Assembly (NCBI RefSeq): GCF_025717675.1
Contig: NZ_JAJIRT010000012.1
Location: forward strand, 1-64,000
Reading direction: 5' to 3'
DNA: 64,000 nucleotides
Source: Paucibacter sp. DJ2R-2
GTDB taxonomy: Bacteria; Pseudomonadota; Gammaproteobacteria; Burkholderiales; Burkholderiaceae_C
The notes beneath the pieces were generated by a model, which saw only the letters and a list, made by a program, of their open reading frames with translations, was not told the DNA's origin and searched no databases. Position numbers and translations under genes: made by a program. Positions within the stretch are counted from its first letter, which is position 1; the number at the start of each line of letters is the position of its first letter. Below are positions 1 through 8,373 of the stretch, one piece after another.

Positions 1-92
1 TGGAGCCCTATGCCAGCAACCGCGTCGGCGGCAGCCTGATCGTCGTCGACCCCAGCAGCAACCGCACCAGCGGCGCCCTGCTGGTGCGCTGA
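1..92 (+). CDS. cysN: Sulfate adenylyltransferase large subunit, 3' end only (partial)
   Basis: The first complete codon is at position 3 and the stop TGA is at 90-92, so only about 29 C-terminal residues are visible. They read EPYASNRVGGSLIVVDPSSN and then RTSGALLVR. This resembles the end of CysN, the GTPase subunit of ATP sulfurylase, where an NR-x2-G-x-hydrophobic-D strand is followed by a short T-x-A tail. The next gene on the same strand, 29 bases later, is cobA. Co-location of cysN with cobA is usual in betaproteobacterial sulfate assimilation clusters, because SUMT makes the precursor of the siroheme in sulfite reductase. The call rests on this short tail plus the neighbour, so confidence is moderate. 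Confidence 0.6.
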   Translation, partial: EPYASNRVGGSLIVVDPSSNRTSGALLVR

Positions 93-121
93 ACCCGCCA
101 CGGCCCGAAACGAGTCGCCCC

Positions 122-907
122 ATGAGCCCACAAACCGTCCTCTTCGTCAGTGCCGGCCCCGGCGCCGCTGACCTCATCACCGTGCGCGGCGCGCGCGCCC
201 TGGCCGCCGCCGAGGTGGTGCTGTTCGACGCCCTGACCGACCCGGCCCTGCGCGAGCTGGCGCCCCACGCGGAATGGATCGATGTGGGCAAACGCGGCTT
301 TTGCGACTCGACCAAACAGACGGCCATCAACGCCGCACTGGTCAAGCAAGCGCGAACCGGCCGCCGCATCGTGCGACTCAAGGGCGGCGATGCCAGCATC
401 TTCGGCCGCCTCGAAGAAGAACTGATCGCCCTCCATGAAGCCGGCATTGCCAGCGAAGTCGTGCCCGGCGTGACCGCGGCCATCGCCGCCGCCGCGCATC
501 TGCAGCGGCCGCTGACCCGCCGCGGCGCCGGCCGCAGCGTCAGCCTGACCACGGCCATGACCAAGGACGGCGATCTGCAGGCCGCCCGCAGCGCCGACAC
601 CGAGGTCTTCTACATGGCCGGCCGCCAGCTGGCCGCCCTAGGCCGCAAGCTGCTGGAAGCTGGATGGCCAGCCGACACACCAGTGGCCGCGGTCTCGCGC
701 GCCGGCTGTGCCGATGCCTTGAGCAGCGACCACACGGTGGCCGAGCTGGCCGCCGCTTCGCTGCTGCACCGGGGCCGGCCGACCGTCGTCACCGTGGGCG
801 CAGGGGCCCAAGCCCTGACCTCGGCGGGCCGCTTTGCGCCCACAAATTCCACCATCACGCCGGGTCTTGCGCCCCATCAAGGTCTGACCCGCAGCCTCAT
901 TGATTAA
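122..907 (+). CDS. cobA: Uroporphyrinogen-III C-methyltransferase (SUMT)
   Basis: This 261-residue protein methylates uroporphyrinogen III twice with S-adenosylmethionine to give precorrin-2, the entry to siroheme and cobalamin. The N-terminal glycine-rich loop reads VSAGPGAADLITVRGARAL, the family signature with serine at the second position. Further family motifs are VRLKGGDASIFGR (usually GGDPFVFGR) and VVPGVTAAIAAAA. The length fits a stand-alone SUMT rather than the trifunctional CysG. It follows cysN closely and is probably in the same sulfate-assimilation transcript. The last 15 or so codons after the conserved fold contain the string CAAGGTCTGACCC, a motif seen elsewhere in this window at gene ends. 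Confidence 0.9.
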   Translation: MSPQTVLFVSAGPGAADLITVRGARALAAAEVVLFDALTDPALRELAPHAEWIDVGKRGFCDSTKQTAINAALVKQARTGRRIVRLKGGDASIFGRLEEELIALHEAGIASEVVPGVTAAIAAAAHLQRPLTRRGAGRSVSLTTAMTKDGDLQAARSADTEVFYMAGRQLAALGRKLLEAGWPADTPVAAVSRAGCADALSSDHTVAELAAASLLHRGRPTVVTVGAGAQALTSAGRFAPTNSTITPGLAPHQGLTRSLID

Positions 908-995
908 AATCCGCCTTTTGCCGCCGCTTTGCGCCACGCCCGAACAGGCCAGCCCCAGCAGCGACTCTGGCCCCAACTACACGAGCTGATCCACC

Positions 996-1319
996 ATGAC
1001 CCACGTCGTCCTCGAATCCTGCATCCGCTGCAAGTACACCGACTGCGTCGATGTGTGCCCCGTTGACTGCTTCCGCGAAGGCCAGAACTTCCTGACCATC
1101 GACCCCGATGAATGCATCGACTGCGCCGTCTGCATCCCCGAGTGCCCGGTCAACGCCATCGTGCCGGAAGAAGATGTGCCCGGAAACATGCAGCACATGA
1201 TCAAGCTCAACGCCGACCTGGCCAAGAAGTGGCCCAGCATCACCAAGCGCAAGGGCGCCCTGCCCGACGCCGATGACTGGAAGGACCGCACGGACAAGTT
1301 GCCCGAGCTGATCCGCTGA
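996..1319 (+). CDS. fdxA: 7Fe-8S ferredoxin FdxA
   Basis: This 107-residue protein is a small soluble electron carrier with one [3Fe-4S] and one [4Fe-4S] cluster. The cysteine pattern is visible as [17 protein letters not shown] near the N-terminus and then [16 protein letters not shown], with the long C-terminal extension ([19 protein letters not shown]) typical of FdxA. It lies 88 bases after cobA and 52 bases before a ferredoxin-NADP reductase on the same strand, so donor and acceptor are probably co-expressed. The start ATG at 996 gives the standard MTHVV N-terminus. Confidence 0.95.
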   Translation: MTHVVLESCIRCKYTDCVDVCPVDCFREGQNFLTIDPDECIDCAVCIPECPVNAIVPEEDVPGNMQHMIKLNADLAKKWPSITKRKGALPDADDWKDRTDKLPELIR

Positions 1320-1371
1320 ACGACTTCGTAATAACTGCTGAAGCAGGGCCTGAACTGGGCCCGGCCAAGAA

Positions 1372-2499
1372 ATGGAATCCCAAGTGAACGTAGAGACCAC
1401 GACCGCGCCCGCCGACGAACTCCTGGCACCCGGCCCGGACACCATTGAGACCGATGCCGTCATCGTCGGCGCTGGCCCGGTGGGCCTGTTCCAGGTCTTC
1501 GAGCTGGGTCTGCTCGAGGTCAAGGCCCACATCATCGACTCCCTGGCCTACCCCGGTGGCCAGTGCATCGAGCTCTACCCGGACAAGCCGATCTACGACA
1601 TCCCGGCCGTGCCCATCTGCACCGGCAAGGAGCTGACCGACAACCTGATGAAGCAGATCGAGCCCTTCGGCGCGACCTTCCATCTGGGCCAGGAAGTGAC
1701 CACCGTGCTCAAGCAGGACGATGGCCGCTTCTTCGTCGCCACCAGCAAGGGCACCAGCTTCCTGACCAAGACCATCTTCATCGCCGGCGGCGTGGGCTCC
1801 TTCCAGCCCCGAACGCTCAAGGTCGACGGCATCGACAAGTACGAAGGCTCGCAGCTGCACTACCGTGTGCGCAACCCTGAGCAGTTTGCCGGCAAGAACC
1901 TGGTGATCATCGGCGGCGGCGACTCGGCACTGGACTGGGCGCTGAACTTCTGCGCCGGCAATGAGGACGGCGGCGCCCACAAGGCCGAGAGCGTCATCCT
2001 GCTGCACCGCCGCGACGGTTTCCGCGCCGCCCCGGCCAGCGTGGCCAAGATGCGCGAGCTCTGCGAAGCCTACGAGATGCAGTTCGAAGTTGGCCAGGTC
2101 AGCGACATCGTCGAAGCCGACGGCAAGCTGACCAACCTCAAGGTCACCGGCGGTGACGGCGTGACCCGCGTCGTGCCTTGCGACCAGGTGCTGGTGTTCT
2201 TCGGCCTGAGCCCAAAGCTGGGCCCGATCGCGGAGTGGGGCCTGGCCCTGGAGCGCAAGCAGATCGTTGTCGACACCGAGAAGTTCCAAACCAGCGTGCC
2301 CGGCATCTTCGCGGTCGGTGATGTGAACACCTATCCGGGCAAGAAGAAGCTGATCCTCTCGGGCTTCCATGAGTGCGCCCTGGCTGCCTTCGGCTCCATG
2401 CCCTACATCAACCCGGACAAGCGCGTGCATCTGCAGTACACGACGACCAGCCCCAAGCTCCATAAAGTTCTGGGCGTGGAATCTCCGGTCTTCGACTGA
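1372..2499 (+). CDS. Ferredoxin--NADP(+) reductase, thioredoxin-reductase-like type
   Basis: This 375-residue flavoprotein moves electrons between NADPH and ferredoxin. The FAD-binding motif [15 protein letters not shown] is at about residues 28-42. The NADPH-binding motif [14 protein letters not shown] lies in the middle. A second FAD contact [18 protein letters not shown] is near the C-terminus. The thioredoxin reductase CxxC is absent, which separates this family from true thioredoxin reductases. An N-terminal extension of about 25 residues ([16 protein letters not shown]) precedes the fold; the ATG at 1372 is the only in-frame ATG upstream of the motif. The neighbour fdxA is the likely partner. 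Confidence 0.9.
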   Translation: MESQVNVETTTAPADELLAPGPDTIETDAVIVGAGPVGLFQVFELGLLEVKAHIIDSLAYPGGQCIELYPDKPIYDIPAVPICTGKELTDNLMKQIEPFGATFHLGQEVTTVLKQDDGRFFVATSKGTSFLTKTIFIAGGVGSFQPRTLKVDGIDKYEGSQLHYRVRNPEQFAGKNLVIIGGGDSALDWALNFCAGNEDGGAHKAESVILLHRRDGFRAAPASVAKMRELCEAYEMQFEVGQVSDIVEADGKLTNLKVTGGDGVTRVVPCDQVLVFFGLSPKLGPIAEWGLALERKQIVVDTEKFQTSVPGIFAVGDVNTYPGKKKLILSGFHECALAAFGSMPYINPDKRVHLQYTTTSPKLHKVLGVESPVFD

Positions 2500-2500
2500 G

Positions 2501-2707
2501 AGCTTGGAAGTTTTCTACTGCGCGACTGCCATGCGTCGTTGGTCCGGTGCTCGGAATCCTCACGTACAGGAAGTACGTTCCGGTTCCTCTGCGCCGTCCG
2601 CTTCGGCCAGAGGCCTCGGCCTTCGCTAGGCTGATTCAGTCCTCAGGACTGGATCAGTCCGAGCTCAGCCTAGCCTGGCAGCCGCTCGCTACGAAAGCTC
2701 CCAAGCT
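2501..2707. repeat. Structured palindromic intergenic element
   Basis: The stretch begins right after the ferredoxin reductase stop codon and is bounded by imperfect inverted arms at 2501-2530 and 2677-2707, about 75% complementary. Inside are a small palindrome with ACGTAC at 2562-2567 and GTACGT at 2573-2578, a perfect 10-bp stem GCTAGGCTGA (2625-2634) with TCAGCCTAGC (2665-2674), and within it CTGATTCAGTCCT (2631-2643) pairing with 2645-2657 with one mismatch. No reading frame with protein character is present. It looks like a member of a dispersed extragenic repeat family, as inference; no second copy is in this window. Confidence 0.6.
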
Positions 2708-2727
2708 AACGCTGCTCTATGCGCACA

Positions 2728-2750
2728 GCCGCCCGCAAGGCGGCTTTTTT
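2728..2750 (+). terminator. Rho-independent terminator
   Basis: GCCGCC, a 5-base loop CGCAA, then GGCGGC followed directly by six T residues. It would end the fdxA-reductase transcript and insulate the riboswitch-controlled gene downstream. Confidence 0.85.
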
Positions 2751-2802
2751 CATGGCGGCTTACAATGCCGCCTCGCCCGGGCTTCATGGCCTCGGGCGAA
2801 TT

Positions 2803-2924
2803 CGCTAGGGGTGCTGGCTCATTCATTGAGCTGGCTGAGAAAGTCCCTTTGAACCTGATAGGCAGCTTCGGCTGCCATGCCGATCTCCGGGTCGGCACGA
2901 GGTAATCCTCGCGCAGGGAAGCAT
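2803..2924 (+). promoter_or_regulatory. TPP (THI-box) riboswitch upstream of a TonB-dependent receptor
   Basis: The conserved blocks of the thiamine pyrophosphate aptamer appear in order: GGGGTGC (2808-2814), GCTGAGA (2833-2840), CCCTTTGAACCTGAT (2845-2859), a variable hairpin GGCAGCTTCGGCTGCC, an additional variable stem, then GGTAAT and GCGCAGGGAAGC (2911-2922). These match the THI-box consensus closely, including the CTGAGA and ACCTGA signatures. The element sits about 95 bases before the start of the TonB-dependent receptor and after a terminator, so it should control that gene. I cannot resolve whether it acts on termination or on translation initiation. Confidence 0.93.
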
Positions 2925-3019
2925 TTGAGGCACAGCCCGCCGTTTCGCAGCCCGCGCTGCATGAACCCGTGGCGCCATCGTTTGCCGCCCTGCATCGTCT
3001 GTTGTTGTTCTCGCTTTCA

Positions 3020-5191
3020 ATGCAGTTCCCGATGCCCACAATCCATTCGTCCCGCCCTGCTCTGGCCCTGCGCCCGAGCCTTGTTTCGTCCGCCCTCGCC
3101 CTGCTGCTCGGCAGCGGCCTGGCCCAGGCGCAGAGCTTACCCGCCGTCTCGGTCAGCGGCCGCACGGCCGAGATGCCTGCCCAGGTGGGCGGCTTCGGCG
3201 AGACCCCGGTGGCCAAGCTGCCGCTGCAGATCAGCCTGTTCAGCCCAGAACGCCTGCTGGACGCCGGCATCTCGGCCATCTCGGGCCTGACTGCCCTGGA
3301 CGCCAGCCTCGGCGATGCCTACAACGCCGCCGGCTACATCTCCTATCTGAAGATCCGCGGCTACGACCTGGACAACCGCTTCAACTACCGCCGCGACGGC
3401 CTGCCCATCAACGGCGAAACCGTCTTGGACCTGGGCAACAAGGCCAGCGTTGAAGTGCTGAAAGGCAGCAGCGGCATCCAAGCCGGCACCAGCTCGCCCG
3501 GCGGCCTGGTGAACCTGGTGGTCAAGCGCCCGACCGCGCAAGCACAGACCATCCTCAGCGGCGGCTTCAGCGAGCGCGGCACGTTTGAGGCTGCCATCGA
3601 CTGGAGCCAGCGCTTCGGCGGCAGCGGCGAATTCGGTCTGCGCATCAACGCGGCTGCAGCCGACCTGCACCCGCAGCTGCGGGATGCCAAGGGTGATCGC
3701 CAGCTCCTGGCCGTGGCCGGTGAATGGCGCGTGCAGCCCGGCACCCTCGTCGAGGCCGAGTTCGAACTGAACCGCCACAGCCAACCCAGCCAGCCGGGCA
3801 TGAGCCTCTTGGGCAACAAGCTGCCCGATGCCAAGGCCTACGACCCGCGCACCAACCTGAACAACCAGAGCTGGACCCTGCCCGTCGAGTTTGACAACCA
3901 GCATGCCTCGCTGCGCCTGCAGCAGCGCCTCAATGCGGACTGGCAGGCCCAGGCCCATCTGGCCGTGCAACGCCTCAAGACCGATGACCGCCTGGCTTAT
4001 GCCTACGGCTGCGACAAGGAAGGCAATTACGACCGCTACTGCAGCGACGGCAGCTACGATATGTACGACTTCCGCAGCGAGAACGAGCGCCGCAACAGCG
4101 AGGCCCTGGACCTGTCCCTGGCCGGCCGCTTCGACACCGGCCCGCTGCGCCACCAGCTGAGCGCCGGCCTGCTGATCAGCCACTACAAGAGCCGCGCCCA
4201 AGCCCAGGCCTACAACTGGGTCGGCGTCGGCCGTATCGACGGCAGCGCTGTCAACCCGGCCGACCCGAGCCTGACCGACCAGAACACCTTGCGCGACGAA
4301 CGCAGCCGCGAGTTCTCGCTCCGCGACGCGGTGCGCTTGAGCGCCGAGCTGCAAGCCTGGGCCGGTCTGCGCCACACCCAGCTGAACCGAAGCAGTGTGC
4401 GCACCAATGGCTCACGCCCGACCGACTACAGCCAAAGCCTGAGCACCCCCTGGCTGGGCCTGAGCTATGCCATCAACCCGCAGCTGATGGCCTATGCAAG
4501 CTGGGGCGAAGGCGTGGAGAGCGAAGTCACGCCCAACCGCAAGCGCTACGGCGACGCCGCCGGCCGCGCCCTGCCCGCGCTGAAGAGCCGTCAGAGCGAG
4601 ATCGGCCTCAAGGCCGGAGCCAAGTCGGTGGACTGGTCGATCAATGCCTTCCAGATCAGCCGACCGGTCTGGGACGATTTTGGTGATTGCAGCGACAGCC
4701 AGCCCGGCAGCTGCGTACGCCGCGCCGATGGCATCGCCCGCCACCAAGGCCTCGAAGCCCAGGCCGATCTGAAGTGGGCCGGCGGCGGCCTGCTGGCCAG
4801 CGCCATGAAGCTCAAGGCCCGCCGTGCCGACAGCAGCGTGGCCAGCGTCAATGGCCTCAAGCCCGTCAATGTGGCTGAGAACAATCTGCGCTTGCAAGCA
4901 CGCCAGGATGTGCCCGCCCTCCCCGGCCTGCAGCTGAACGCCGGCCTGGTGTTTGAGGGCCCGCGCGCCGTGCTGCGCGACAACAGCCTCAGCATCCCGG
5001 GCTGGACCCGCTTCGACGCCGGCGCTCGCTTCGAGCAGAGCTGGGGCCGCCAGCTGCTGATTTGGCGTGTCGGCGTGGACAACCTCGCTAACAAGCGCGC
5101 CTGGAAAGAATCTCCCTTCCAGTTCGACCACGCCTACCTTTACCCCCTGGCGCCGAGAACTTTCCGAACAAGTTTGGAAATCCACTTGTAA
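3020..5191 (+). CDS. TonB-dependent outer-membrane receptor, TPP-riboswitch controlled
   Basis: This roughly 723-residue protein is an outer-membrane beta-barrel importer. A signal peptide is visible (ALALLLGSGLAQAQ), cleaved near residues 35-38, followed by SLPAVSVSGR. The plug domain contains YLKIRGYDLDNRFNYRRDGL and VEVLKGSSGIQAGTSSPGGL, the pattern of siderophore-type TonB receptors. The barrel ends PRTFRTSLEIHL. The start is uncertain: ATG 3020 and ATG 3032 both give a good signal peptide, and neither has a clear ribosome binding site. The THI-box upstream suggests the substrate is thiamine or a precursor, although by sequence alone it would be called a siderophore receptor. The gene stands alone; the -35 element of the tRNA promoter overlaps its last codons. 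Confidence 0.88.
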   Translation: MQFPMPTIHSSRPALALRPSLVSSALALLLGSGLAQAQSLPAVSVSGRTAEMPAQVGGFGETPVAKLPLQISLFSPERLLDAGISAISGLTALDASLGDAYNAAGYISYLKIRGYDLDNRFNYRRDGLPINGETVLDLGNKASVEVLKGSSGIQAGTSSPGGLVNLVVKRPTAQAQTILSGGFSERGTFEAAIDWSQRFGGSGEFGLRINAAAADLHPQLRDAKGDRQLLAVAGEWRVQPGTLVEAEFELNRHSQPSQPGMSLLGNKLPDAKAYDPRTNLNNQSWTLPVEFDNQHASLRLQQRLNADWQAQAHLAVQRLKTDDRLAYAYGCDKEGNYDRYCSDGSYDMYDFRSENERRNSEALDLSLAGRFDTGPLRHQLSAGLLISHYKSRAQAQAYNWVGVGRIDGSAVNPADPSLTDQNTLRDERSREFSLRDAVRLSAELQAWAGLRHTQLNRSSVRTNGSRPTDYSQSLSTPWLGLSYAINPQLMAYASWGEGVESEVTPNRKRYGDAAGRALPALKSRQSEIGLKAGAKSVDWSINAFQISRPVWDDFGDCSDSQPGSCVRRADGIARHQGLEAQADLKWAGGGLLASAMKLKARRADSSVASVNGLKPVNVAENNLRLQARQDVPALPGLQLNAGLVFEGPRAVLRDNSLSIPGWTRFDAGARFEQSWGRQLLIWRVGVDNLANKRAWKESPFQFDHAYLYPLAPRTFRTSLEIHL

Positions 5192-5215
5192 AGCTCTAGA
5201 AATTCATCCTATAAT
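5186..5215 (+). promoter_or_regulatory. Promoter of the tRNA-Asn pair
   Basis: A TTGTAA hexamer at 5186-5191 and a perfect TATAAT at 5210-5215 are separated by 18 bases, and the first tRNA starts 12 bases after the -10. The -35 overlaps the stop codon of the receptor gene. Confidence 0.7.
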
Positions 5216-5227
5216 GCGAGGCTCTGT

Positions 5228-5303
5228 TCCTCGATAGCTCAGTCGGTAGAGCGCCGGACTGTTAATCCGTAGGTCCCTGGTTCGAGCCCAGGTCGAGGAG
5301 CCA
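5228..5303 (+). tRNA. tRNA-Asn (anticodon GTT), copy 1
   Basis: This is a 76-base cloverleaf with encoded CCA. Acceptor arms TCCTCGA (5228-5234) and TCGAGGA (5293-5299) pair fully. The D arm is GCTCAGTCGGTAGAGC. The anticodon loop CTGTTAA has GTT at 5261-5263. The T arm is CCTGGTTCGAGCCCAGG. Confidence 0.98.
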
Positions 5304-5313
5304 GAAATTCAGC

Positions 5314-5343
5314 GTTGCAGCGGTTCGGATTGCCTGCTGCAAC
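5314..5343 (+). other. Stem-loop in the spacer between the two tRNA-Asn genes
   Basis: GTTGCAGC (5314-5321) pairs perfectly with GCTGCAAC (5336-5343) around a 14-base loop. There is no T run, so it is more likely a processing structure of a dicistronic tRNA precursor than a terminator; that role is inferred. Confidence 0.4.
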
Positions 5344-5374
5344 ACCAAAAAATTAGAAGTACCGAAAAGACAAT

Positions 5375-5450
5375 TCCTCGATAGCTCAGTCGGTAGAGCG
5401 CCGGACTGTTAATCCGTAGGTCCCTGGTTCGAGCCCAGGTCGAGGAGCCA
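5375..5450 (+). tRNA. tRNA-Asn (anticodon GTT), copy 2
   Basis: This copy is identical over all 76 bases to the first, with the anticodon at 5408-5410 and CCA encoded at 5448-5450. It is separated from copy 1 by 71 bases and is probably transcribed with it, as no promoter-like sequence is obvious in the spacer. Confidence 0.98.
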
Positions 5451-5457
5451 CTTTGAT

Positions 5458-5492
5458 AAACCCCCAGCGTCGCAAGATGTTGGGGGTTTTTT
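5458..5492 (+). terminator. Rho-independent terminator of the tRNA-Asn transcript
   Basis: AACCCCCA and TGGGGGTT form an 8-bp stem around a 16-base loop and are followed by TTTT. It lies 8 bases after the second tRNA. Confidence 0.85.
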
Positions 5493-5530
5493 CTTGCCCG
5501 TTACACCTCTACCTGACGTCAAGCCGCCCC

Positions 5531-5920
5531 ATGAAGATTTTGATTCGCCTGTTCTTCCGCACCCTGCGCATCGTGTTGGGCCCGCTCATGCTGCTGAAAG
5601 AGCGCCTCTCCCGCCCGGCCGCCATCAAGCGCAGCGCCGAGCGTCAGGCCAAAGTCGACCGCCAGTGCACTGAGCTGGCTCTGTATCAATTCAAGACCTG
5701 CCCGTTTTGCATCAAGGTGCGTCAGGAGGTCCACGCTCTGGCATTGCCGATCGCTCAATTGGACGCCCAACACGATGAAGGCAATCGCGCGGCTCTGATG
5801 CAAGGGTCGGGCGCGACCAAGGTGCCTTGCTTGAAGATCACCGAAGCCGATGGATCGGCGAAGTGGCTGAGCGAGTCCGGCGCCATCATTGCTTACTTGC
5901 GCGGACGGTTTACGGGCTAG
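5531..5920 (+). CDS. Glutaredoxin-like / GST N-terminal domain protein with CPFC motif
   Basis: This 129-residue protein has a hydrophobic N-terminal helix (IRLFFRTLRIVLGPLMLL), a basic linker, and a thioredoxin fold that begins ELALYQFKTCPFCIKVRQEV. CPFC is the redox-active site. KVPCLKI supplies the cis-proline loop and LSESGAIIAYLRGRF matches the glutathione-binding end of GST-N and glutaredoxin domains. The N-terminus predicts anchoring to the inner membrane. An in-frame start further upstream, at 5453, would run through the tRNA terminator and is rejected in favour of ATG 5531. The substrate is unknown. Confidence 0.85.
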   Translation: MKILIRLFFRTLRIVLGPLMLLKERLSRPAAIKRSAERQAKVDRQCTELALYQFKTCPFCIKVRQEVHALALPIAQLDAQHDEGNRAALMQGSGATKVPCLKITEADGSAKWLSESGAIIAYLRGRFTG

Positions 5921-5956
5921 AGCTCCCCTCTCAACCACGGTCAATGAGTCGAACAA

Positions 5957-5992
5957 TGAGGCCCTGATGCGAAAGCGTTGGGGCCTTTTTTT
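5957..5992 (+). terminator. Rho-independent terminator
   Basis: AGGCCC (5959-5964) and GGGCCT (5981-5986) form the stem, with a further inner CGC/GCG pairing around GAAA. Seven T residues follow. Confidence 0.8.
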
Positions 5993-6517
5993 GCGCCTTG
6001 ACTCGAGCTGCGTGTGAGCCGCGCTTATTCGGTTTACCAAGCCAGGGTATCCGACTGACAGCGGCCGAAACATGGGGTCACACAGGATCATCACGAAGCG
6101 CAAGAAACGTAAAAGTTCGTATAAATGCGGAGTTATGTCAGCTGTATCGAAACATACTCATCGCTGGGTGTGTGCGCACAAGACTCAGCAGTTCGCGCCT
6201 GATGCGCCCGGCGATGCTTACATCGATCAGGCAACAGGTCGCGTGACGAAGCCGGTCGCCTGTTCAGCCGGGTCCTGAGTGCGAGGCTTCCGAGAGATGG
6301 ATGCAGGCTGCCGCAGCACACATGCAGGCATGCAGATCTTTCGCGCTGCTTGCACATGGGTGGCTTGATCGATTCAAGCGTTCAGCCTCTCGCAGGGCCC
6401 CAGCGACCACTCGGGAACGCACAACCCGTGCTTGCGCAGAACGGCACAGCAGCGGCTGATGCATTCGCCAGCCAAGGAGCGCGCTTTCTTCAATACAAAC
6501 AACTCAGGGAATTCGGC
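5993..6517. other. Intergenic stretch, no gene supported
   Basis: About 525 bases lie between a terminator and the next start codon. Short open frames exist, for example at 6072-6278, but they have neither a ribosome binding site nor domain-like composition. The promoter of the downstream lipoprotein gene must lie here; I could not pick it out. Confidence 0.5.
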
Positions 6518-7414
6518 ATGCGTCATCACCAGGAAACTTCAATTCGACTCAAGCTTCTCGCGCTGACCCTCGCTGCCCCGCTGGCCGCGTGCGGCGGCGG
6601 CTCAGGAGACAGCGGAGGCAAGGCCGGCGCCCCTCAGCCCACCCCAGCCCCGCCGCCGGTGTCGCTCGACCCCTTCCAGGGCACGGCCTATCTGAAGACC
6701 AGCCAGACCTCTCGCTACAAAGACAAAAGCTACGGCATGGAGCGCAGCAGCCAACAGCAGATCGTCGACGTCTGCAATTCAATCCGCCTCAGCTTCTATG
6801 CTTTGCCGGCCCAGCAGGTGGACGAAGCCGTGATGGCCGGGCTGGACACACAGATCACCGAGCGATTCTTTGACGCCCACAAAGCCGCCACCTACACCAC
6901 AGGCTATAGCCTGAGCTTTCCAGACTTTGATCGCTGGGGTGATGAGCAAAAGCGGCTGAACGGTGCGCTGCCCCCGGTTCCGCCGAACTGCTCGCTCTAC
7001 GCCAAGGTGGAGATCAAGCAAGGCTATCTCTGGCGTGACGGCGTGTACTACAGCCTCAACTACAAGGACAGCAAAGCCGTCGGCAACAGCAAGAGCAGCA
7101 GCCTGAACAAGCTCACGCTGGCCAGCGAAGAACAGGTGCAGGCCATGCCCAATGAGACCCATATGGGCGAGCGTTGTCACAAGCCGCAGATCCCGCTGAA
7201 TGGCCTGGTCGCCGGGGACGCCTGCCTGTGGAACCGCTACCCCATGGTCAGCTACCTGAACTGGCCCTGGAGCTTGGCCGGCAACAGCACCTTGGGCAGC
7301 GGCGCCCATCAATTGGAGCGGCAGCAAACCACACTGGCCATCGAGCGAGGCAAGCCCATCGATGCCGCCAAACTCAGCCTACCACCCGGTTTCTCCGTCA
7401 CCATGCTTCAGTAA
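6518..7414 (+). CDS. Lipoprotein of unknown function
   Basis: This 298-residue protein begins MRHHQETSIRLKLLALTLAA and carries a lipobox LAAC at about residues 23-26, followed by a Gly/Ser/Pro-rich spacer (GGGSGDSGGK and PTPAPPP). Such an N-terminus predicts a lipid-anchored periplasmic or outer-membrane protein. The mature part has several Tyr/Lys-rich segments and four scattered cysteines. I recognise no family. ATG 6518 is chosen because an AGGGA ribosome binding site stands at 6506-6510 and because the signal peptide starts there. The next gene is also for an exported protein of unknown role. Confidence 0.75.
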   Translation: MRHHQETSIRLKLLALTLAAPLAACGGGSGDSGGKAGAPQPTPAPPPVSLDPFQGTAYLKTSQTSRYKDKSYGMERSSQQQIVDVCNSIRLSFYALPAQQVDEAVMAGLDTQITERFFDAHKAATYTTGYSLSFPDFDRWGDEQKRLNGALPPVPPNCSLYAKVEIKQGYLWRDGVYYSLNYKDSKAVGNSKSSSLNKLTLASEEQVQAMPNETHMGERCHKPQIPLNGLVAGDACLWNRYPMVSYLNWPWSLAGNSTLGSGAHQLERQQTTLAIERGKPIDAAKLSLPPGFSVTMLQ

Positions 7415-7657
7415 GGCTCGGTCGCTGGGGCTGCCGTGTGGCGCTCTACTCTTGAGCAAGCGCATGCCGGTTTCCAGCCCGAAATCCAAGGCATGCGTCG
7501 CCTCGACTGCGCTCGTCTGAGGCCCAGGCCCAAGGCCAAAAAAGATGCAGGCGCAGGTCGCGATGGCACCGCCCGCTTAGCATTTGACTTGGCGACACTC
7601 TGCCGGGCTTACCGTACTGCTTGCTGCAACTCCAAGCGAGACAAAGGCATCCAGAAG

Positions 7658-8314
7658 ATGCCCTCCATAACTGCCAAACTGATGGCCACATTGAGTCTGT
7701 CGCTGTTGGGCCCGGTGCCCGCGCATGCGGCGCCCGCCGAGCCTGACGAGGGTCTGAGCATCACCGCACCGCCTTGCCGTACACCCTCAGCGCCACCGCC
7801 GCGGCTACCTGTTCGGGTCGAGTACGACGGTGCTGAAGTGCTCAGGTACGACTTCAACGGCGACGGCTGGTGCGACTTCGCCTACGCCGTGCCCTACCCT
7901 TTCAACAGCAAGATGAACTCTTACGATCTGGACCAGCTCATGATGCTTGGCCGAGCAAAGGGTTGGTCCCCGGTGCTGCATGGCAAAAAACCACATCACC
8001 CCTCAATCATTGACATTCCCCACGAAACACTGCCTCTGTACCGAATCTCTCTCAGCAACATCCGATTGATCTACCCAGGAGCAGGAGGGGCCCCTTACGC
8101 GCTGGGGCTCTACGCGGGAGACGGGGAGTACCCGGACGGCAAGGTGGCAGTCTGGTTTGAAAGATCGAAATGCACAGAGCACGTCGTCGTGCACCGCTGG
8201 GACGCGGAGATAGGTGCCTTTCGACGCAGCGACGAAGCCACGCGCGACCGGGTGTTGGACTTCTATTACCAAGTGGTGGAGAAGCCCTGCCCAGGGCGAC
8301 GGCCGATGCGGTGA
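7658..8314 (+). CDS. Exported protein of unknown function with a DxNxDG motif
   Basis: This 218-residue protein has a signal peptide (LMATLSLSLLGPVPAHA, cleaved after AHA). At about residues 67-75 it has YDFNGDGWCDFAYAV, the shape of a calcium-binding D-x-N-x-D-G loop as found in FG-GAP and dockerin-like repeats. Six cysteines suggest disulfides in the periplasm. ATG 7658 is chosen for the signal peptide; the frame is open further upstream but without a plausible start. Its stop is 59 bases before the LRR kinase start. No specific family is recognised. Confidence 0.7.
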   Translation: MPSITAKLMATLSLSLLGPVPAHAAPAEPDEGLSITAPPCRTPSAPPPRLPVRVEYDGAEVLRYDFNGDGWCDFAYAVPYPFNSKMNSYDLDQLMMLGRAKGWSPVLHGKKPHHPSIIDIPHETLPLYRISLSNIRLIYPGAGGAPYALGLYAGDGEYPDGKVAVWFERSKCTEHVVVHRWDAEIGAFRRSDEATRDRVLDFYYQVVEKPCPGRRPMR

Positions 8315-8373
8315 GTGTGGTGCAGTCTCCGGTCCTGCAGAATCCCTCGCAGGGCAGACGCTATCCTGCCGCC

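Noticed and set aside
5453-5530. Upstream start for the CPFC protein at 5453
   Set aside because: It would translate through the tRNA terminator hairpin; the ATG at 5531 starts the natural membrane helix.
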